A DNA stretch of 64,000 bases from Paracoccaceae bacterium (GTDB lineage: Bacteria; Pseudomonadota; Alphaproteobacteria; Rhodobacterales; Rhodobacteraceae), in NCBI GenBank assembly GCA_004153385.1, contig SDAL01000002.1, forward strand, positions 496,001-560,000, written 5' to 3'. The notes below the pieces were generated by a model. That model ran no database searches. It worked only from the letters and a program-made list of their open reading frames with translations, and had not been told where the DNA came from. Positions 60,302 to 64,000 of this stretch are shown piece by piece (position 1 is the stretch's first letter; every line of letters starts with the position of its first letter). Made by a program: the position numbers and the translations under genes.

Positions 60302-60685
60302 TCAGTTCTCGACCGGAAGGCCGGCAGATTTCCACCCGCCGAGTCCGCCTTCGATGAGATCGGCCTTGTAGCCCATCGTCTGCAACGTGTCCGCCGCCAG
60401 CGCAGCACGGCCTCCCGAGGCACAAAGAACATGGACACGTCCTGCGCCCCGCGTGTCGACAAGTCGCGCCTCGGCGGTCTGTGCTGTCGCATCCGCCCGC
60501 GTCTCGAGGATGCCACGCGGGATATGCAGCGCGCCCGCGACGCGACCGTCTTTCTCAAGCTCGGCGGGTTCGCGCACATCAAGGATCAGATCTCCCTTTC
60601 GCACTGCGGTCTCTGCCTCTTGCGGAGAGACGGCGGCCACGCGACTGCGGGCATCGGCGACGAGATCCTTCATGGTCATGGTCAT
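60302..60685 (-). CDS. Rhodanese-like sulfurtransferase
   Basis: The 127-residue single-domain rhodanese has LILDVREPAELEKDGRVAGALHIPRG and the active-site Cys88 in VLCASGGRAAL. It moves sulfane sulfur between thiols, such as glutathione persulfide and sulfite. AAGGAG stands seven bases before ATG 60685; ATGs two and four codons later are possible. It lies between the MBL hydrolase and SulP in one operon. Confidence 0.9.
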   Translation of the reverse strand: MTMTMKDLVADARSRVAAVSPQEAETAVRKGDLILDVREPAELEKDGRVAGALHIPRGILETRADATAQTAEARLVDTRGAGRVHVLCASGGRAALAADTLQTMGYKADLIEGGLGGWKSAGLPVEN

Positions 60686-60697
60686 CTGTTTTCTCCT

Positions 60698-61615
60698 TCA
60701 GAAGCGGTTGACGGGCAGTTTCAGGTAGGCGTGGCCATCCTCCTCGACCGGTGGCAGGCGGCCACCGCGCAAGTTGATCTGGAGTGCGGCCAGAATGCGA
60801 TCGGGCAGTGGCAGTGTCGCATCCCGCTCATCGCGGCGCTTGATCCAGTCCTTTCGGCTCGTGCCGTCCTTCACGTGCCGGTTGCGGGCTTTGTGCGCGG
60901 CCACAGTGGCCTCCCACATCGGCTCGTCGCGCCCCTCGGCCCCGTAATCGTGGCCCACGAAAAGGCGGGTGTCGACAGGCAGCGCGAGGATGGCTTGGAT
61001 CGAGTCCCACAGCTGTTCGGTATCCCCGCCGGGGAAGTCGGCGCGCGACGTGCCGACATCGGGCTGCATCAGCGTGTCGTGGGTGAAGGCGGCATCGCCG
61101 CAGACATAGGTGATCGAGCCAAGCGTGTGGCCCGGTGAGAGCATCACCCGCATCTCGAGTTCACCGAGTCGAAAGGTCTCGCCTTCCGCCAGGAGCCGGT
61201 CGAAGTCCCGCGCGGGGGCGAAGGCGTCGGGCAGGTTGTAGATCTCCGCCCAGAGAGCCGCGATCTCGTGGACCTTGTCGCCGATCGCGTTCGGCGCACC
61301 GGTTCGCTCCTTCAGATGTGCCGAGGCCATGACGTGGTCGGCATGGGGATGGGTATCAAGCACCCAGTCCACTGTCAGGCCGTTCTCCCGCACAAGGTCC
61401 AGCACCTGATCCATGCTTTCGGTCGAGAAGCGGTACTGCTGCGGGTCGAAGTTCCAGGCAACATCAATGAGCGCGGCCTTCTTCGTGGCCGGGTCGGCGC
61501 AGATATACTGGATCGAGCCGGTGTCGGGCTCGTAGATGCCCCAGACGTCGGGGCTTGCGGCCCCACGAGAGGCCGAGTGTCGCACGATCCGCTGGTGCAG
61601 CTTGGAGGTGCTCAT
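60698..61615 (-). CDS. MBL-fold hydrolase, persulfide dioxygenase-like (Blh type)
   Basis: The 305-residue metallo-beta-lactamase-fold protein has the metal motif THPHADH, SPGHTLGSITYVCGD, DTLMQPDVGTSRADFPGG and LFVGHDYG. The single-iron ETHE1/Blh branch, which oxidises glutathione persulfide to sulfite, shares this pattern. AAAGGAG precedes ATG 61615, which overlaps the previous stop. Much longer open frame upstream is a shadow over the YeeE genes. Confidence 0.88.
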   Translation of the reverse strand: MSTSKLHQRIVRHSASRGAASPDVWGIYEPDTGSIQYICADPATKKAALIDVAWNFDPQQYRFSTESMDQVLDLVRENGLTVDWVLDTHPHADHVMASAHLKERTGAPNAIGDKVHEIAALWAEIYNLPDAFAPARDFDRLLAEGETFRLGELEMRVMLSPGHTLGSITYVCGDAAFTHDTLMQPDVGTSRADFPGGDTEQLWDSIQAILALPVDTRLFVGHDYGAEGRDEPMWEATVAAHKARNRHVKDGTSRKDWIKRRDERDATLPLPDRILAALQINLRGGRLPPVEEDGHAYLKLPVNRF

Positions 61616-62052
61616 TGAGTTGCTCCTTTCGTAGAGAAGATGTTGAGAGACTTGGCGCGCGCGCCGCACCAGAGCCCGCCCAGCATGGCCGGCACAAAGA
61701 CGAGCGTGCCGGGGGCGAGGAGCGGCAGGGCCGTCCAGGCGGGGCCGGGGCAAAAGCCGCCGATCCCCCACCCGGTGCCGAAGAGCGCCGCCCCGAGGAT
61801 CAGTGGCCGGTCGATAAGGGTGCTCGTGGGAACGTCGAAGGTCGTATCCAGCACGGGAGCCTTCTGCCGCCACACAAGACGGTAACCGATGAAGGCGGTC
61901 ACGGTTGCCCCACCCATGACGAAGGCGAGGCTCGGATCCCATGTCCCGGCCAGATCGAGGAAGTTCAGAACCTTTGCCGGATCGGACATGCCCGAGATGA
62001 TGAGGCCCAGCCCGAAGACGAGGCCGCTGAGAAACCCGAGTGCTACACGCAT
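61612..62052 (-). CDS. YeeE/YedE family membrane protein, second (DUF6691-like)
   Basis: The 146-residue protein has four membrane segments with the sulfur-channel signature GWGIGGFCPGPAWTAL and an N-terminal GLVFGLGLIISGMSDPAKVLNFLDL. Together with the gene before it, it makes the two halves of a YeeE-like (PmpA/PmpB) transporter. Its ATG overlaps the previous stop (ATGA). Confidence 0.88.
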   Translation of the reverse strand: MRVALGFLSGLVFGLGLIISGMSDPAKVLNFLDLAGTWDPSLAFVMGGATVTAFIGYRLVWRQKAPVLDTTFDVPTSTLIDRPLILGAALFGTGWGIGGFCPGPAWTALPLLAPGTLVFVPAMLGGLWCGARAKSLNIFSTKGATQ

Positions 62053-62510
62053 CACGCCCCCCCCAGTATGTGCCGCAGCACAAAGACCGTGACGAAGCCG
62101 GCGCTCATGAAGGTCACGACCGCCGCGAGCGAGCGCCGGGACAGCCGGGCGAGGCCACAAACGCCGTGCCCTGATGTGCAACCGGAACCGAGCGCCGTGC
62201 CAAAGCCCACGAGGAGCCCAGCGACGGCCATGCCGAAGAGGTTTGTGGAAACGGTCTGTGAAATAGGTCCGCCGACCAGCATGATTGCAAGAGGCGCGGC
62301 CATCAGGCCGAGTAGGAAGGCAAGCCGCCACTCCCTGTCGCCCCGTGTGCCAGGTGTCGGCAGGATGCTGCCCAGCAATCCCTTCGTGATGCCAGAGATG
62401 CCTGCGATCTTTCCGAACAGACCCATCACCATCACGGCACTGATACCGATCAGGATCCCGCCGCAGAGCGAGGCCCACGGCGTGAAACCCGTTTGTAAAT
62501 CAATCTCCAT
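62052..62510 (-). CDS. YeeE/YedE family membrane protein, first
   Basis: The 152-residue protein has four membrane segments and the conserved cysteines in GSGCTSGHGVCGLARLSRRS, as in YeeE-type thiosulfate or sulfur-compound channels. It begins the operon; ATG 62510 has GGAG upstream, and an ATG at 62534 would add eight residues. Export or import of sulfane-sulfur compounds is the likely task. Confidence 0.88.
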   Translation of the reverse strand: MEIDLQTGFTPWASLCGGILIGISAVMVMGLFGKIAGISGITKGLLGSILPTPGTRGDREWRLAFLLGLMAAPLAIMLVGGPISQTVSTNLFGMAVAGLLVGFGTALGSGCTSGHGVCGLARLSRRSLAAVVTFMSAGFVTVFVLRHILGGA

Positions 62511-62567
62511 TACGCATCTCCATTCTGCAGCCATGAGCTTGCATCAACCGGCCTTATCGTCTATATA

Positions 62568-62581
62568 TTAGATATGTCTAA
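62568..62581. promoter_or_regulatory. Candidate operator of the ArsR-family regulator
   Basis: TTAGA-TATG-TCTAA, a perfect inverted repeat in the AT-rich 90 bases between the divergent regulator and sulfur operon, placed to control both. Confidence 0.6.
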
Positions 62582-62600
62582 ATGAGTCAAGGCTAATATA

Positions 62601-62918
62601 ATGAAGCTGAATGAAAGTAAGCCCGTCGTCGCACTTCAGGAGCGGGCCGACTACGTCGCTGATCGATTAACGCTTGTCGCAAACGCAAAGCGGCTCCTGA
62701 TTCTGTGCGAACTGGTGAAAGGCGAGCGGTCGGTCGGCTCCCTTCAGGAGGCTGTGGGGCTCAGCCAGTCGGCTTTGAGCCAGCACCTCGCCAAGCTGCG
62801 CGAAGCCGGCATGGTAGAGACCCGCCGGGAAAGCCAGACGATCTACTACCGGATCAGCGACCCAGACCTCGGGGTTCTGATGGCGGCGCTCTACGAGGCC
62901 TTCTGCAAGGACAACTGA
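62601..62918 (+). CDS. ArsR family persulfide-sensing regulator (SqrR/BigR type)
   Basis: The 105-residue winged-helix protein has AKRLLILCELVKGERSVGSLQ, the recognition part LSQSALSQHLAKLREAGMV and the wing RRESQTIYYRI. It has just two cysteines, Cys36 and Cys102, 66 residues apart, exactly as Cys41 and Cys107 of SqrR, which form a tetrasulfide bridge with reactive sulfur and then leave DNA. It is divergent from the sulfur operon and should repress it. Confidence 0.88.
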   Translation: MKLNESKPVVALQERADYVADRLTLVANAKRLLILCELVKGERSVGSLQEAVGLSQSALSQHLAKLREAGMVETRRESQTIYYRISDPDLGVLMAALYEAFCKDN

Positions 62919-63163
62919 CGCAGACCGATAGCCAAATACGGCGAAAGTCGGGAAAGTCCGCAGATGCGGACGTCTACGATCCCGAATGCTGCGCGTGACA
63001 CCGATCTCCGGTAGGTGGCCTGTGACGGCAGCATCTGGAGACCGTACCCAAGGTCAGCAATGGGGCCGGGGAGCGACGCTGAGCGAGGGGGCGCCAAGCA
63101 CGTGTCCCTGCGGCGCGGCGAAGGTCCGCAGGGAGTGCAAACTGGCCTTCTTCATTTTCGAAG

Positions 63164-63546
63164 TTAGTGATCAGCCACGACATTTCGCAGCCAGTCCAGC
63201 AGCGTCTGTGAGGCAGTCGTTATCCGTCGATCCTTAGGAACAGTCAGCCAATAGCTCCCGAGTGTCACGGTCGTTTCGACCGGACGTATCAGCCGACCTG
63301 AAAGAAGCTGACGTTCGAACATTGCCACCGGCAGCAGCGCGATGCCAAAACCCTCGGCAGCAACATCCGCCAGTCCGATCGAGCTGTCTAGAATCGGCCC
63401 GGTTAGGGGCGGACAGAGCTCTCCTGTCTGGGCGAACCAGGCGGGCCACTCATCGGCCCGGTAGCTGCGCAAAAGCGTGTGCCGACGGATATCTGCCAAG
63501 GTCTGGATGTCCAACCTCGGGGAACAGACCGGGGTCATCGGGGCGC
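63164..63546 (-). pseudogene. LysR family regulator, C-terminal fragment cut by an IS element
   Basis: About 125 residues of a LysR effector-binding domain remain (DIQTLADIRRHTLLRSYRADEWPAWF, GPILDSSIGLADVAAEGFGIALLP, LSGRLIRPVETTVTLGSYWLTVP), as in GcvA-like regulators. The DNA-binding half is gone: upstream of 63547 the frame continues only as antisense of the transposase gene. The stop at 63164 is natural. Confidence 0.82.
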
Positions 63547-63613
63547 TGACCTGCCCCCCGCGGGATCTCTCAACGTAGTGTAGAGTCTGCGCCAACTCTG
63601 AAGGAGCAGACGA

Positions 63614-63916
63614 ATGCGAAAAAGCCGTTTCACCGAGGCGCAGATTATCGGGATGAGCAAGCAGCAGGAGGCAGGCATGCCGACAGCTGATGTGTGCCGC
63701 AGGCATGGCCTCAGCCCGGCGACCTTTTACAAGTTCAAGGCCAAGTATGGTGGCATGGAGGTCTGCGAGGCGGCCAAGCTGAAGGCGCTCGAGGACGAAA
63801 ACGCCAAGCTCAAGCGTCTGTTGGCCGACACCACGCTCGACAACGCGGTTCTGAAGGATCTGCTGGGAATGGAGGCCGCCAGCCCGCCATCGGTTCGAGG
63901 GCAAGGCCGACCCTGA
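63614..63916 (+). CDS. IS3-family transposase OrfA
   Basis: The 100-residue protein is typical OrfA: RKSRFTEAQIIGMSKQQEAG, an HTH (TADVCRRHGLSPATFYKFKAKYGG) and a leucine-zipper-like helix (KLKALEDENAKLKRLLADTT). GAAGGAG precedes the ATG. It binds the element ends; fused to OrfB by frameshifting it makes the active transposase. Confidence 0.92.
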   Translation: MRKSRFTEAQIIGMSKQQEAGMPTADVCRRHGLSPATFYKFKAKYGGMEVCEAAKLKALEDENAKLKRLLADTTLDNAVLKDLLGMEAASPPSVRGQGRP

Positions 63917-64000
63917 CGACATTAACCAGGCGGCGAGAGGCGGCGCTCAGGGCGATGCGGGATCATGACATCTCGCAGCGTCGGGCCTGCCAGCTTGTCG
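63862..64000 (+). CDS. IS3-family transposase OrfB, 5' part
   Basis: In the -1 frame relative to OrfA the sequence reads on to TRRREAALRAMRDHDISQRR and ACQLV, the usual OrfB start before the DDE integrase domain. The start codon or frameshift point is not certain, and the gene continues past the window. Confidence 0.75.

Larger units (their letters stand above)
63547..64000 (+). mobile_element. IS3-family insertion sequence (IS407-like), left part
   Basis: TGACCTGCCCCCCG at 63547 matches the terminal inverted repeat type of the IS407 group. OrfA begins at 63614 and OrfB runs off the window end. The insertion interrupts a LysR gene. The right end and target duplication are outside the window. 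Confidence 0.85.

Noticed and set aside
61616-62083. N-terminal extension of the MBL hydrolase
   Set aside because: Out-of-frame shadow over the YeeE gene; AAAGGAG and the conserved start are at 61615.
63547-63922. N-terminal half of the LysR frame
   Set aside because: It is the antisense of the IS terminal repeat and OrfA, not a LysR DNA-binding domain.

Overview
The window is about 64 kb of GC-rich DNA that reads as an alphaproteobacterium of the Rhodobacteraceae (roseobacter) type. Supporting signs are an Irr-type Fur regulator, a LexA box of the GTTC-N7-GTTC form in front of mmcB, a tRNA-His gene with A73 and no encoded G-1, an LdtR-like MarR protein, and a gene set of choline-O-sulfate, glycine betaine and imelysin functions typical of that family. 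The genus cannot be named from the sequence. Core backbone, 1-53.8 kb: a truncated FAD reductase; an aldose epimerase; parE; a MATE pump; an aspartate-type aminotransferase divergent from an XRE regulator-sdhE pair; an LdtR-like regulator; DUF2237; the divergent epmA/efp pair; a xylose-dehydrogenase-like SDR; irr divergent from fabA-fabB-fabI; mmcB; tRNA-His and two tRNA-Glu genes; recJ; glpX; an AEC transporter and rpmG. From 23.1 to 28.9 kb lies an iron block: imelysin-bfd-bfr under a perfect TTTCTGA-N9-TCAGAAA inverted repeat, then a di-heme oxidoreductase-imelysin-DUF1513 operon. From 30.3 to 35.6 kb is a methylated-amine block: gbcAB (glycine betaine demethylation), choX (choline-binding protein without its permease and ATPase) and divergent betC (choline sulfatase). 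Housekeeping and small-metabolism genes follow (alpha/beta hydrolase, DUF1810, thyX, gloA, pth, rplY, lldD, trpA, ychF), then a marR-emrB-emrA-like efflux operon, a YegD-like Hsp70, and a periplasmic dehydrogenase operon (gluconate-dehydrogenase subunit 3, GMC flavoprotein, tri-heme cytochrome c). Accessory region, 53.8-64 kb: it starts at tRNA-Gly(TCC), against which lies the C-terminal remnant of a tyrosine recombinase, so the tRNA is the probable insertion site. The region holds a membrane diguanylate cyclase of lower GC, then a decayed cassette: a HigB remnant, a HigA antitoxin gene with an internal stop, a stub of a DNA methyltransferase and a frameshifted GIY-YIG nuclease. Next is an apparently intact reactive-sulfur operon (two YeeE/YedE membrane proteins, MBL-fold persulfide dioxygenase-like hydrolase, rhodanese, SulP transporter) divergent from an ArsR-family regulator with the SqrR/BigR cysteine spacing. 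It ends with a LysR gene cut by an IS3-family element running off the window. The parts most worth following up are the decayed toxin-antitoxin/methyltransferase/nuclease cassette, the sulfur operon without a visible sulfide:quinone reductase, and the iron block with its operator.
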